Shown: one piece after another, positions 11,161 to 24,059 of the stretch | Layout: each line of letters starts with the position of its first letter | How positions within the stretch are numbered: position 1 is the first letter of the stretch | Assembly: GCF_001649575.2 (NCBI RefSeq) | Contig: NC_051450.1 | Coordinates: 3,161,130 to 3,225,129, forward strand | DNA length: 64,000 nt | Reading direction: 5' to 3' | From: Kryptolebias marmoratus | Lineage: Eukaryota > Chordata > Actinopteri > Cyprinodontiformes > Rivulidae | The notes under the pieces: generated by a model | What the model was told of the DNA's origin: nothing | The model's database searches: none | Seen by the model: only the letters and a program-made list of their open reading frames with translations | Position numbers and translations under genes: made by a program

Positions 11161-12540
11161 TTGTTCTACTTCAGCATTGCTTACTTGTGTTCTTGAACTA
11201 CAGCTCCTGGAAACCTGGCTTTCTCTACTTCCCAGTCTGCAAGATAAAACGGCAAAACACGAGAACCAATATCATTCTTCAAAATAACTACATTCTTTGC
11301 TCACATACCTGGATTTTAGTAATGGTACCTCTTCCCTTCTGCAAATTACCACTTACCTACCTGGTTTCTTTCACAATAAAATCAATTTCATTTTTACAGT
11401 CTGTTTCTAGTGTCAGAATAAACTCAGCACTAATAGGTCAATTAAATTCAAATAGCTGTTTTAAAAAGATAAGATATTTTTCTTTATAAAGTTTGTATAG
11501 AATCCAACTTTTAAACATTTGAGATATGCCTTTAAGTCAAAGAAAAGGAATTGTTAAAAAAAATGGTAGCATAAAGTTTACATCAGAACCAACACAGACA
11601 GATTCACGATGGACAGACACACGCACACATGCACACACACATGCCTTAGGTGCCGACACACTTTAATGAGCATGTATGTCTTCCATAAATCTACATACAA
11701 ACACAGTCATAGTATTTTTATGTCTATGAATACACTCTGACACTTATGTCCCAGAACACATTAGAAAGATCTGTTGAGAAGGGGGGAGGGGTTTACCCGG
11801 TCCCAAAACAAAGCTTCAGTCAGACTCAAGTATGCAGCTGACCGTGGAATCAGCTCCTGCTGACAGACCTGTCCAACGCAAGCACAGGCAGAGAGAGAGA
11901 GGAAGATCAGAGGAATGAGAGAATAATGAAGAAAAGAGAAAAATTGCTGAAAGAATGATATAAAATGAGGTGGAGGGTGAATGGGTCCAGAATTAGTGAC
12001 ACTGAGATGTGGAATTAGCAGAGAGCCCCTGCAGGTTGTTCTGTTCTGTTGTTGTGTCAGCCATTATGGCCCATTACTGCTGTGTGTGGCTTTAGTTTCT
12101 GGCTGAGATTAAAGTCTTAGCAGAGGGATACCTGAGAGACTGTTAGAGGCTCACACAAGACAGCAAAGTCCTCACAGTGCTGAGGGGTGGGGGACATATC
12201 TGCTATGTGATGGGAATTCCACTGTTATCTCCTACAGCTCAATTTGTTTTGCGATTCTGTGTAAAATAATAAGACAATTTAATTATTATCCATCTCATTA
12301 AAAAGTTTCATTATTGCTGAACAAATAGAAACAATAAAAATGTATTTATCCAAAGTATTAAACATAGTTTAATCTTGCCAGAGTTCATCAGGTAAAACAC
12401 AGCCTAGTTCCATTCAAAGAGTACATGAACATGGTTAACTATATGCTGTAATGAACTTTTTCATCACCTTTTGTTTTTTTATTGCAAGCCATTTAAAATA
12501 AACTTAAAGTTATAATTTGCAAATACTGATCCAAATAAGT
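11161..12540. other. no recognisable feature
   Basis: The 100-residue frame at 11187-11489 shows no family motif. A purine-rich stretch (about 11880-11950) and CA-containing tracts are present. Nothing is supported as a gene. Confidence 0.35.
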
Positions 12541-12544
12541 TTCA

Positions 12545-12795
12545 CAAGGGTGCAGTGATTATCACAGCAAGAAGCTCACAGGATGGAGTTTGCATGTTCT
12601 TCCTGTGCATGGGTTCTCCAGGTTCTCAGGGTTTGCATGTTGGGTTTATTGGTAACTCTAAATTGTCCCTAGGTGTGAGTGAGAGCATGAACGTTTGTCT
12701 CCATGTGTCCCTGTAATGGACTTGTGACCTGTCCAGGGTGTCCCCCACCTCTCACACAAAAAAGCAGGTAAAGAAAATGGATGGATGGATAATCA
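12545..12795 (+). repeat. SINE-like teleost repeat (family E), sense copy
   Basis: Recognisable order: GTGCAGTGATTATCACAGCA, GGAGTTTGCATGTTCTTCC, GGGTTCTCCAGG, GTAACTCTAAATTGTCCCTA, GACCTGTCCAGGGTGTCCCC, ending in TGGATGGATGGAT. This order is common in fish genomes and ends in a short tandem TGGA tail, which suggests mobilisation by a LINE. Confidence 0.65.
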
Positions 12796-13291
12796 AAAGA
12801 CACGAGTCTGTAATTCTAAATGACATTCTTAGGAGGGACCACTTCCACCCCCTTCTTTCTCTTCATTAGAGAAGTTTTAGCCTCATAAAACTAAAAAAGT
12901 CCTGAATGTGATATTTTCATTTTTACAAATGGCTACAAACAACACTGATACTGTATGAAGTACAGGCACTACTTTCACATTTCAATTCCCACAAACATCT
13001 TAATTTTATAAAGGTTAAACTTTATGGGATAAAAGTGTGTACAACATGTGTGGGTTTAGAAGTATGAATGTGCAAACAGTGAGCCTGGTGAAACAGGAGT
13101 ACAGATCTGTATGTTGAGGTAGTCCAGATGGCCTGTTAGTGGTCATTAGATATGGCTGAGTGGACGACATAGACAGATGATAGCAGCGGTCTCCCTCTCC
13201 TTCTCAGAGCTGGCTGATTGAGTGTGTGTTAGAGAGAAAGATGGCAGAGGCAGATAGGCTGCTGACGGATATATAAACATGCATGTAAATC

Positions 13292-13293
<2 letters not shown>

Positions 13294-13335
<42 letters not shown>
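13294..13335. repeat. AC dinucleotide microsatellite, 21 units
   Basis: Uninterrupted AC repeat of 42 bases. It generates the artificial Thr-His and Cys-Val frames on the two strands. Confidence 0.98.
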
Positions 13336-13339
<4 letters not shown>

Positions 13340-14735
13340 TTTCTATCTTTCTACCCCACAACTCATGTAATGCTTTCTGTTCACGCCTGAACGGATGGAA
13401 GTGGAATCTGAGACGCACACGGTCACACGCACACTTTGCAAAAGCATATATACAAATTCAAGTGCACAAAAGATGTAATCTGTCTCTGTCTTTCCTCCAA
13501 ACACAAAGAAACCCTTCATCTGTGCTAAACCTACAGTAAGACAGTAGGCTGGTGTGGTGTGGTGCAGAGGTGTAATTAGACTGTCTGCCTGCACACAGGC
13601 CTCCGTTAGACTACAAACACTCATCTGGAGACCGATCTTCTGACTCCATCATTATGCCTGAATGTGTTTGTGAGAACACAACACTGACAATTTGTGCTTA
13701 CACATGTAATTCAGTCAAAAATAGACAGAACCAGACACCCCCACCCACCCAATTCATGAGAACAGCAACAAAAAAGAACTGTCAGAAGAAACTAACCCAC
13801 TTTTAAACTTTTTTTTTGTTTATTTGTTTGAGACTGCAGGCAGCAAGCTTGCAAAGCCAGCAGCCCATCCACAATCCAGCTTGGCTGCAGGGGGACCCAG
13901 GCTCATCTCTGGCAGCTCCTTTGTCTTGTGTGACCAGATGAAAGCCAACTCGCTCCGGCTCCCCCACATCCTGCTCTTGTTCCTGCACAGTAATCTTTCA
14001 TAATCCCACCCCTGCAATTTTCACCCTCCAGCTCTACAACTTCCATCTCTCTTTTTCTTTTAGGGAACTCTTTTTGTGATTCCCCCTCCCCAACCAGTCT
14101 CTTCAGGACACACGCATCAGCTTGGCTTAGATTTTTTTTGCAACAATTTTAAAGGGAGTGATTTGTAAACATACGAACATTAGACAGTTTTCTCCCTCCG
14201 TGAGGCAGATTGCAGTTTACTAGTTACATTTCAGAAAGTCTGACAGCTTTTTTATATGTTTTGTTGGTATTTTTACTTGACAAGATTAGAAAAAAAAAGT
14301 TTTTACACACATGATGCTGTAATACTCTCAATTACTTTTTCAGTTTTACCTTTTCACTTTCATTGTTGATAAAATGTAATTCAGTTTCTTTTCTCCCTCT
14401 CCCTATCTCTGTACAGTAGAGGATCTCCATCTAATCCTCCCATTCATATTTGGGGCCCCATGAAATTTGCGAACCATTACCAACAGGACGGGTATGAAAA
14501 TTACCCCTGCTATGCCCGACCTTTCAAACGGGGCTCATCCTATTTCTCTTTTCTCTTTTTCCCTTCACAAGCCCAAACGTACCCCACATATAAACAAAAT
14601 GTGGACTATGGCTGCTGAGAACTGTAATGTACAGTCCACTTGGCTGTAAAATAACACATGCAAGTCACTGACTTTTTGAAAAGCTGTGATTTCACATCTA
14701 AATTTAGAGGATTACTTTATAAATTTTGAAGTGGA
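13340..14735. other. no recognisable feature
   Basis: Mixed, partly pyrimidine-rich sequence. Overlapping frames at 13803-14017 have no conserved motif. I see no gene or known repeat. Confidence 0.35.
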
Positions 14736-14739
14736 AATT

Positions 14740-15330
14740 ATTGGTGAGCAACTAATATCTTACCCGTTGTGGATAACATTCTGAACAGCCTCAGTTTAGA
14801 GAAATATACTTCAATTCTGGCCAACTTCATGAACTAATGACGAGTCTGAATTCAGCTAAAATCAAAGTGAATTGCTACCATCTTAAGATAGTTTCAGTCA
14901 TCATGATTTCACTGTGGTCTTGCTGTTGTTTTGGAAACTTTAACATCACCGTCAGTTTTTATGGTTATTTGCAAATGCAAATAGCAGTAGTTGTTGCACT
15001 TTCAGCGCAGGCTGGGGCAAAATATCTCTGCCTAAAGGTGAAATTTAATATAAAAATTTAAATAATAGCTTTTACATGAACCATTTAAAGATTGAAGCTG
15101 TTTTAAAACAACAATATTCTCTTTAGAACTGAATCCACTTAGACTAGCCAATGTGACATTGTCAGTATAGCCTGAAGAGACTCACTTCCAAAGCAGTTTT
15201 TTCGTTGTTAATGAATCACAATTTTCAAAATTCACAGCGGTTCATGCAGACACTATTATGTAAACATTTGCATTGCTGTCAGTTTTGCATTACATGGTTA
15301 TTTCGGCAGAAATATTTTTGACATTCCTGC
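14740..15330 (+). repeat. dispersed repeat family B, long copy
   Basis: The longest B copy. It has AACTAATATCTTACCCGTTG, CCTCAGTTTAGAGAAATA, CATGAACTAATGACGAGTCT then GAATTCAGCTAAAATCAAAG, TACCATCTTAAGATAG, a TTTATGGTTATTTGCAAATG segment and, later, GTCAGTTTTGCATTACATGG. Parts from 15100 onward look like a second, partly inverted copy (CTTAGACTAGCCA). Non-coding. Confidence 0.5.
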
Positions 15331-15914
15331 TCTAATTCCCCCAGGTTTCACCAGAAGTGATACATCTAACTTTTGCTGTCACTATTTTCAATTCAGTTCA
15401 GCACCAGCTCACAATAAAAGTTACCTCGGAGAACTATACAAAATCCGATTCAGATCCAGATTCAGACTGTTACAGTCAATTCAGTTCCAATTACAATACA
15501 ACCACTAACATAGGGCATGTTATGAAGTACCATGTACAAGTTATCGAAGTGAGCCAGCAGATTGGTGACAGTGGAAAGAAATGACTCTGACAGTAGAGTG
15601 AGTAAAGACAGCAGCTTTGTGAGGAAATGTGGTCAGTTTGTCCTCCAGCAGTCTAAGCCCTTAGCAGCAGAACTGAGGGATAACTCAAGGAACCCAAACC
15701 AACCCTAACTATAGGATTTATTAAAAAGGACATTCTTACACCTAGTCTTAAAAGTAGACGTGGTGTCAGCCTCACAGACAGAAACTGGAAGTTGGTTCCA
15801 CAACAGAGGAGCCTGAGAACTGAAAGCTCTGCCTACCATTCTACTTTCAGCAAGTATAACTGGAGTGCTCTTTTAAATTACAACAGAAATCAAAATAAAT
15901 AACTATCTGTCTAT

Positions 15915-16022
15915 TTTATACTGCTTATCCTTGGTTGGGTCACAGAGGCAACAGGTCCAGGAGAGAAACCCAGGCATCCCTTTCCCCAGTAGCACTCTTC
16001 AGCTCCTCCTGGGGGATCCTAA
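15915..16022 (-). mobile_element. Rex3-like LINE 3' tail fragment (antisense)
   Basis: The reverse complement contains GGATCCCCCAGGAGGAGCTG, CTACTGGGGAAAGGGATGCC, a CTGGGTTTCTCTCCTGGACC segment and GGATAAGCAG. This is the same tail layout as 4370-4450 after the gap in the first LINE. No coding sequence of note. Confidence 0.6.
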
Positions 16023-16039
16023 AATAACAATAGTGTTCA

Positions 16040-16265
16040 GGTTTATAAAATAATACACATAAACTACTATGAAAATTTAAAGATTGGAGTTTTAATACAG
16101 CAAAAATTCACTTTGTGCCTCATTGCGTTTAGACTAGTCATTAGTTCATCAGTTCTGTTAGAATTAAACTTTATTTCTCCAAACCAAAGTTATTCAAAGA
16201 TTCATCTAAAATAAGTAAGATATTAATTATTCATAACTTTTTCCACAGATCTTCTCTTTAAAATG
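16040..16265 (-). repeat. dispersed repeat family B copy
   Basis: The inverse of the B core is visible as GACTAGTCATTAGTTCATCAG, ATTTCTCCAAACCAAAGTTA and AAAATAAGTAAGATATTAAT. It begins with AAATTCACTTTG, the inverse of the CAAAGTGAATT seen at 14868. Confidence 0.5.
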
Positions 16266-16349
16266 ACTGAACTATCAGTTCAATGACCACAAAGCTTAGA
16301 CAAAAGAAAGTGCTATGTTATTATAAATTTTGTTCTCCGCATGTGAGAC

Positions 16350-16640
16350 ACACACAAATGAACCAGTGGGCAGCTATTTCAGAACTCAGGGAGCAGGTGT
16401 CTTGCTCAAGGACACTACGACTTATGGGCATGGTGGGGAATCAAACCTACAACGTTCCAGTCCCCAGATGACCACCTAACCACTGTGCCACAGCCACCAC
16501 CACAGTATCTAGGCTATTATCCTCTCTATCCATTTTCTGTACCCACTTCATCCTATTGAGGGTTGTGTGGGTGGGGGTTGTGTGTAGGAATCTGCTCCAG
16601 CATTCACACACAAACACATAAAGACAGTGTTAGTCTCATG
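16350..16640 (-). repeat. teleost repeat pieces, including family E
   Basis: 16376-16500 holds a fish-type repeat with CTTGCTCAAGGACACTACGA and ACCACCTAACCACTGTGCCA, which are recurring in teleost repeats. 16510-16640 resembles an antisense family E 3' end (CCATTTTCTGTACCCACTTC and then a GTGTGGGTGG stretch). Boundaries are approximate. Confidence 0.4.
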
Positions 16641-17590
16641 CACACGTGCACCTTCACCATATGCACTGCACACAGATGGTTTACATGCATTGCCATGTAA
16701 ACATCTGCACTGGAACATTTCATAGTAAACACACCGCATGTTGCTCACACATGGAAACACAGAAGCCTGTTGGTTCATTAACTGTCTGCCAGTCATCACT
16801 CCCACCTACTTCTATTAATGGAAAACATCCCTCAGTTAACCAGGAGGCCAGATTTGTTTTTCCACCAAGTGATCTTTAGTAACATGGATGGTTTGCATGC
16901 AGCTTTAATCGCTTTGACTTTTGCTTTGACTTGCTGCATTCAGGCTTATGTAAGAAGGAATTGTAGAAAACTTGTGGACATCTTTGGAAAACTCTTAAGG
17001 GTGGTAAACCATGTACTTGGAAAAATTGTGGCAATGGAATCATTGCAAATTATGTTTTTTTTGTAAGTTTTGATTGATGAATGTGGGAATTTTTTTTAAA
17101 TGGAAAAATACACTTGCCTGCACTTTAAACAAATTCCAACACTTATGCACAGCCAGTGTTTGAAAACAAACCGTGAATGAACTTTAGAAAGCCTGTAAAA
17201 CTATTGATCAAGACCACTTTAAAGAATCCTCCTTCACTACAACCATAAACCTTCTATGTGGTCTTCCTTTTTCATGCCTCCTTTGCAGCTCCATAAAGAC
17301 AGTATTTCAGCAGGCTGTGACTCCTGGCTACTAATCGCCAGGATTAGTGAGAGAGTCTCCAGAATGTCCTGCAACATTTCTCAGTTTCCTTGCATGACTT
17401 GTAGAGGTTTGCAGTTCTTTCGCTTGAGCTTTGAACATATTCAGAAAAAAATCTGCACAAAATTTTCTCTCAAAATAGACAGTGTCATCCTGGGCATTGT
17501 TAAACCCTTCTGAATTATGTTGTGGATTCATCTCTATAGTGCTACAGCTGTATTTTGACACCTGCACAGGAATTCTCTTATCTCAGAAAA
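16641..17590. other. no recognisable feature
   Basis: No gene or repeat that I could name. The part around 17280-17400 has weak resemblance to family A interiors. Confidence 0.3.
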
Positions 17591-17644
17591 CATGTCCAGG
17601 TCTAAAAACCACACTGAGGATAAAAATAATATTTCCAACCAACA

Positions 17645-17900
17645 TTTCACTCCAGCAGATTAAATCATAAACACTGTACATAGCGGGCCAAGGTGATACA
17701 ATGTGGGCAGAGGTGGGTAACAGAATAATGTTCAAGGACTAGAATACAGTTTTACAGGCAATCACGGCTTGCTGGTTACTTTGTCACAAACACTCAAAAT
17801 TCAGCAAGTCTAACAAAAAATTAGCCTATTTTGTTGCAGTTCTCTTGCAAGTTAATAATCTCCAACAGTCACAGCTCAGTGAGATACTACCCTAAATCAA
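17645..17900 (+). repeat. dispersed repeat family A, best-bounded copy
   Basis: Starts with CTCCAGCAGATTAAATCATA and ends with CAGCTCAGTGAGATACTACC. The same start and end bracket the region 125-735. Between them are CAGAGGTGGGTAACAGAATA and a CAGTTCTCTTGCAAGTTAAT segment. Confidence 0.5.
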
Positions 17901-19915
17901 TATTACTCACCTAGAGACTATGAATATTTAATTTATTTCACTGTACCCAGGTGATTCAATTATGATACAATGGTACAAGATAAACAGTTAACCTGATGTC
18001 TCTGCAAGGGAATACCTAAAATGAATCAATACATTTTCTAAAGATGATAGCTGTAAGCACAAAATGTGATGGTACAAGTGTAAACCTTTTAAATATTAGT
18101 TGACATTTTTAAGGTGAATATGCTTCTAATTGTCGGTAACACTGCATGAACTCTGTCTAGAAACTTTAAAATTAAGAAAATAAATAAAATGCCTTTGGTG
18201 AAAAGTTTCTCCCCCCCATAAAAATATTTTGTTTTGTTTATCTGTTTATTTGAAACAATATGGAAAATGTAATGAATGAAATAGTTTGAAAAATGTACCC
18301 AAGGTAAAATAGATACAAAAAAATTGACATTGGATGTGGTTTAGAAACCAATCAGCAATGAGAAACCCTTTTTTTTCTGCTCGGTGGAGACACACATTCT
18401 TGGACTGCTCTTGAAAAGTGTCAAGAGTCTAACTCTAAATGGGTCTGTGACAGTGCTGACATTTTCCTCTTTTTTGTCCCATCACAGTAGGTGTTCTTGT
18501 GTTTGCCTCAATAAGCATGCTGTGGCTCTTTGTGTGTATTGTCCAGGGACAATGGAACTGTTGGAAGGGCAGTTTGAGACTGTAGTGACCATAGTGACCT
18601 GAAGCTGTCGCAGATCGGACCACGAGCCAAAGAACTGAACCTAATAATACATCTGCCCAGTTCAAGGGCTGAAAGGCCAGACCAGACAGATTTCTCAGCA
18701 TTATTGTGATAGTCAATTCAGGGGACTTTGCTTCCTTGTAATTTGCCAAAACAAATTAAGTGCATACCATTAGCAGTTTCCTTGCTGTGATAATAAATCA
18801 GCAACATCTGCTTCTTCTCTGCTCTTTTGTTTGAAGTGCACAGAGCTGTAAAGTGAAGGCTAATAGGTCCAGTCTGCTCCACATTAATCTCTAGCATTAC
18901 CAAATACAGCAGCTTGTGCATGTGCACATTTATTTCTAACTGCAACTTGCTTTAAGGAGATATGTTCAGAACTTCAAACTGACACAGAGATGATAGTTAT
19001 GTTATATAAGGGAGTAGGTTTCAGTACAATACACTAGGATAAATTAAATGCTGCTTTCAAGACAATATTAATATCATTCTGTGAAATTCTTTAATGGAGC
19101 ATTAAATCTAATACCCAGTCAGTTTCACTCTAATCAGCACCTTCATTTATGGACCAAAGTGGCCCATTTGTGAGCCAGGCAAACAAAGACCCTAATGAGC
19201 CCCTATTGTGAGGAGAGTGAGTGTAATGTGTATGTGACTCTAGCTTACATAATATCTCATCTTTAAAAGCTCGAACTCCTTACTCTCTGCTTTTCTGAAT
19301 TGAGAAAATTCCTCAGATGAGAAGCGAAACACATGGGTACACAGTTAATGTTTTTGTTTCTGCTGCTACCTTTAAATGATTTGCTTCAAGTGAAAAGCTG
19401 TTTTGCAAAAGTTCACTGTCAACAAATGACATGTCACACGTTTTATATATTTTCAAATTAACATTTGGAACAAGACTGTACCTTCATCACCTCACAATTT
19501 AATCTTCCAACAAAGCTTTTGGAAAAGTCTACTTTAACCAAATAACATGCACGTTTTATATATTTCCAGAGCATTTTGTTTACTTCATCACCTCGTGGTT
19601 GAATCTTGTGTGTGAAAGCCCAGCCCTGCCACTCAAACAGTAGCTAACCACACAAACTGTACAATTTGCATTACATTTTCTGTAAAACAAAATTAAGATG
19701 TTTCTTAATATCTATTTTTTTGCTTTTTGTGCATAAAGTTATTGCCTTTTTTCTCCTCCCAAAGAGACACCTGGGTCCTTTCTACCCTACACACCCCAAA
19801 TACAAGTGAATGACTTAGCAGGTTGAAGTAGCAGAGGCACAGGGGATATGTAGTAAACTGGGAGCACAATCACACAGCCTATTATGTTTCTATAAGAATA
19901 TGTAGCTGACAATAT
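17901..19915. other. no recognisable feature
   Basis: About 2 kb of AT-rich sequence. Opposing frames at 18384-18749 are chance overlaps without motifs. No repeats recognised. Confidence 0.35.
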
Positions 19916-19919
19916 GAGT

Positions 19920-20005
19920 ACACTTACACAATATTATTTCTCCAAACTCAGGTTGTTAAAAGAGCTATCTACAACAGGTAAGATATGACTTACCCCAACA
20001 TAAAA
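19920..20005 (-). repeat. dispersed repeat family B fragment
   Basis: TTATTTCTCCAAACTCAGGT followed by ATCTACAACAGGTAAGATAT is the inverse of the left part of family B (ATCTTACCTGTTGTAGAT and CTGAGTTTGGAGAAATAA). Confidence 0.45.
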
Positions 20006-21210
20006 GACCTATCCCTTTAAACCCCTCTGCTTTCAGCTGTACCTTATCCTACCCACTCCTCCACTTCACATAAATCAAACATCCTGGTGCCATAAACATT
20101 AATGTTAGTTGGCAACTATGACCTCTGTTTTTTTTACATACACACACTTTGTTTCCTCCTCATACCACTCTGTCAGTGCAGAATTCCTTTCTCAGACTTT
20201 CTGCTGTGCCAGGTATTCCAGCCTGCATGTCCCACATTCCCAGCTGTACGTCTCCCCACAGTGAAGCCATAACACTGCTGTCTCCATAGTCACTTAGCTG
20301 TGGGAATACTGGATGTGTGTGGCTCACTGTGTGTATGTGTGTGCATAGATTGCCTTGCATGTGTGTTGATGACTTCATAGCAACTCTAGTCCCAGTCGTC
20401 AGAGTATATTTTTGGCAATGTATGTGTGTGCAAAGTTTGTGAATGAGCCTTGCTGTTAAGGAGCCCGGTGCTGTTTCACATTATAGGGAAGCTGGGGTTA
20501 ATTTCCTGTTGATGGACGTGGCCGGCTTGCAAGATAGAAACAGCTTTAAACTGTGGGATTAGACAGCCGTTGTAGTGCTCAGCTGTTTAGGAGGTGAAAC
20601 TGGTAGATGAAGTGTAGCATTAAATCTCATATATTTAAGCCAATACTTATAAGTACTGGGAGAACTAGAGGTGTTGGTGGGGCTTTTGTATCATAACATT
20701 GTGGGATAAATTTCAGTGCCTGCGAAAACAAACAAACAAAATTTTTAAAAAAAGACTTTCACCTTTTACCTGCCTAAGAGGAAAAAAGTCATTGTCATTT
20801 TTCAACCAAGGCTTGTAAAATTACTGATTAATAACTACACTGCGTTAATTATTGTTCTTTTTATCAAGGCCCCGTGTAGACAACTATTTTTTTTCTCTTT
20901 GCCTATTTAAAAAAACTTTATCCACAAAATTCTAACAAAAATGCTGAAATACCTAAGCTGCACCACTACATGAAGTTTTCCACTTTAACAACATAGTTTC
21001 ATTATAGTTTGCTGGCCAGTTTGTCCCTTCACTAACTTCCAGCCATATGGTGTGATCTTTCTCTGAAATCCACTGAAAAGTTAAATATTTCTAACTTATT
21101 TACATCATGTTTGCTGAGAGAAAAGAAAGACAAAGTGCAGGTTTACAAAAACATTAATGCTGCAAGCTTTGAAGTTTACCAAAGTTGTGCCAAAACATCA
21201 CAACTTCTTA
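20006..21210. other. no recognisable feature
   Basis: No gene, RNA or named repeat seen. Confidence 0.35.
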
Positions 21211-21214
21211 CACA

Positions 21215-21250
21215 TATAAGGTGCTCCAGATTATAAGGCGCACAAATTGT
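21215..21250. mobile_element. fragment of palindromic MITE
   Basis: CCAGATTATAAGGCGCACAA matches the inner arm of the palindromic element at 57238-57403 (CCGGATTATAAGGCACATG). Only one arm is present, without an end. Confidence 0.35.
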
Positions 21251-21769
21251 ACTAATTTTTATATCTATGCAAATTATTACCAGGATTCAGTTATATGCTT
21301 CACTATTCAAGTGGTGTATCTGTTAATATTCTACAACTATAGGAAGAATTCACATTGGCCTCCATAATTAAGTGGTTACATATAATCTTTATATAAAAAC
21401 TTAAAAATTAGCTGTATTATTCAGTTTTTTAGTAATTATTTTAGTCACGTACATGTTTTATGGCTTTGGACTAATTTTATTTAGTGAGACAAGGAAGAAA
21501 CAGTTCTTTTGACTGTAAATGTTAACGATGAAGGAGGGGTATGGGGACAGTTCTGTGTTGTTATATTTTGAACACTACTTTTACACAGGATCAGATTACA
21601 TTTTCTCTTCATTTCTCAGCTTCACAGGGCAGACAGAGGAGGAGACAAGACACGTTATTTAGACATTAGATAATTAAAGACATTTTCAGTGAGTCTGAAA
21701 ATCCCAATAATGAGCTGTGGACATTAGCATTAGCCTTGATTAGGCTGCAGCATTGGCTCAAGCCGCAAT

Positions 21770-22260
21770 GCAACATGACGTCACATCCTGTTAACATCAG
21801 AATGCCGGGAGCGTGCAGGAGCAGCGACCGAAGCCAAAATGTGCGCTAATGCTTCACATTTGCCCACAAAGATTTCAGCAAAGGACTGCGCAAAACACCG
21901 CAGTGAAGTTAGTTTTAAGTTGGATGTTGGATATTCGTGCTCCGCGGAGTTAGCGGCGTCTAGCTCACGGCTGACTTAGCCGTCCCTAAGTGAAACACCG
22001 CACATGAGAGAAGGGGCCGGCAGAGAACTGCTGGCCGACATGAGCGTTCCTGTTTCGGGTCAGCCATGAGCCAGACGCCACTAACTCTTTTTGGTTTATA
22101 TATTAAAAGTTATGGTTTTTTATTGATTTTAGTAAAAAAAAAAAAATCACAACTTTTCATCGCAACTTTTAGGAAAATGCCCCGCGAAATCAGGCATTTT
22201 AGCCCACAACAATCAGAAAAAATGCCTGTGAAATCCTGGAGGGACTACCTAATGTAGTAA
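21770..22260. repeat. CpG-rich patch, probably inside an old repeat
   Basis: 21775-22075 stands out from its AT-rich surroundings by many CpG dinucleotides (CGGGAGCGTGC, GCTCCGCGGAGTTAGCGGCG and ACACCGCA seen twice). A poly-A run (22132-22145) and a segment with CCCCGCGAAATCAGG and ATCCTGGAGGGACTACC follow. The last segment resembles sequence repeated in fish genomes. A CpG-island promoter is the alternative, but no first exon or TATA context supports it. Confidence 0.35.
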
Positions 22261-22468
22261 TACAACTTCTTTACTAACTAAACCCTAAACATTTAGTAAT
22301 GTCTTTCCAACTTACATGTCTATTCTCTTTGCCAGTAGATAAATGGTAAAAGGAGGATTTCTTTGTCCTACAGAAGACTTTTGTGTTTATGGCTTTTTGC
22401 GGTCATTGTGTTTCTTATTCGTACAACACATACAGAAGTTCTGTTATAAATTTGTGATACATGTAACA

Positions 22469-22475
<7 letters not shown>

Positions 22476-22501
<26 letters not shown>
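22476..22501. repeat. TC dinucleotide microsatellite
   Basis: Uninterrupted TC repeat of 26 bases, preceded by GTCTG. Confidence 0.95.
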
Positions 22502-22509
22502 GAATGAGC

Positions 22510-24055
22510 CTCAAAGTCCCAAATGTGCTGATTGGAAGAACATGGGAATATATATTTTTAATATGGATTATGCCAGAAATTAATATGTCACCATAAATAT
22601 TCCTTCAGACAATTTCTGCAGTGAAAGTCATGAGTAATTGGAACCTACCACAGCTGTCACTGGGAGAGAAAGGGTACACCCTGGATGGCAACATAAATTT
22701 ACTGCCTGTAGTTAGCTGAGAAACATACAAAAACTTTTGTATAACCAGGTTTCATATGTTAACAACTAAAGCAATGGTTAGATGTTGCTTCAGTTGAGCC
22801 TAATGCATGAGAAAACAGTCAAAATTAATAACTAAACAGATATGCACACATGTGCATGCATACTGTGTGCATTTTTCATGGGAGATTTAGTTGAACTCAA
22901 AAGAGAGGACAGATTAACAGTTAATGTAAATATTAGCAGTCCTGCTTTCCACTCCTCCCTCCTCTCCCCCCATGTTAGGCTCCACTGAGTCCCTCAAGGG
23001 AACCTATAGGAAACCCATCCCTCATTTGCCCCTCTTAATAAAGGGCAGCATATTATATGGCAGGAACAGAAGGTTTGTGTTTGCATCTTTAGCGATAGCC
23101 AAAGTCCCGGCTACCGCTGCTACAGCCACCTCTTCTGACAGGCACCTGGGACTAATTCTGACCCTACAGGCCCTCACCCCCATACTGACTGTGCCTTGAG
23201 ACTAGAACTCTACACTGCTTCTCCCAAAGGCATCTTTAAAGCTGTGGATTATCCCTCCCTCAAATAATTGTGTATTTCAGAGAGAATGAAAGGGGGGTTG
23301 TCTTCCTTTTTCTAAGCGTTTACATGTTGGAGGCTCCTTCAGTGTGGATAGACACCAGATTGGATGGAGTAAATCTTTTGTCCACTGCGACGCATGTAAA
23401 CAAGCAGATGGAAGAAGTGGTATGGCAGTGTAAGTCCAAGGGAAAGTTCAAATACCATGGGAGAAATGAGTCTAATATACGACGTGTGTGCAGAGCTACA
23501 GTCCTAATCTGAAAATATACACAGACAAACATGCAGGCAAAAGGGCTTTTAAAGTGGCAGGGATCCTTTATTTATTTTCCAGTGTGTTCCAGTTTACCAA
23601 TAATCTCTTCCTGCCTCACATATTCAATAAACCCTTCTTCTAACAGCTTTTTCGGTTGGGAAGAGTATGTTTCTTTTTGTCTCATATCAATGTATGTTCA
23701 ATCATATATAAAGTAGGATGGTTATATTTTACTTTATTACCTACTGTTCTTATTCAAATAAAATAATAGAAATCCATTGATTTTCTAACTTCTGTCTCTA
23801 AAATGCTCAACCTGATCTGTCCCTTTGTATTAATTTTTAATCATGTCCATTTTAGTGACTCATCTCAAATCCAAACATCTTCTTCTCTGTCTTCTGTCTT
23901 TTTGTTGGTGCCACAATCTCCAAACCATCTTGTAAACCTTCCCTTTTATTCTTGCATCTATAGTTCTGTCACAAATCATTCCTGACACTTGCCTCCATCC
24001 ATTTCACGCTGCCTGATCTCCTGATCTCACTTTTTCACCTCTCTTGTGTTGCTTT
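22510..24055. other. no recognisable feature
   Basis: A 75-residue frame at 22972-23199 begins in a pyrimidine-rich region. It has no signature and no partner exon, so I do not call it. The rest shows nothing. Confidence 0.35.
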
Positions 24056-24059
24056 AGAT

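Noticed and set aside
13146..13418. Cys-Val or Thr-His repeat proteins at the CA repeats (also 54293-54608)
   Set aside because: Translations of dinucleotide repeats.
22972..23199. Possible small gene of 75 codons
   Set aside because: No recognisable motif, no homologous partner in the window and no splice sites in a convincing arrangement. Length is within chance for this sequence.
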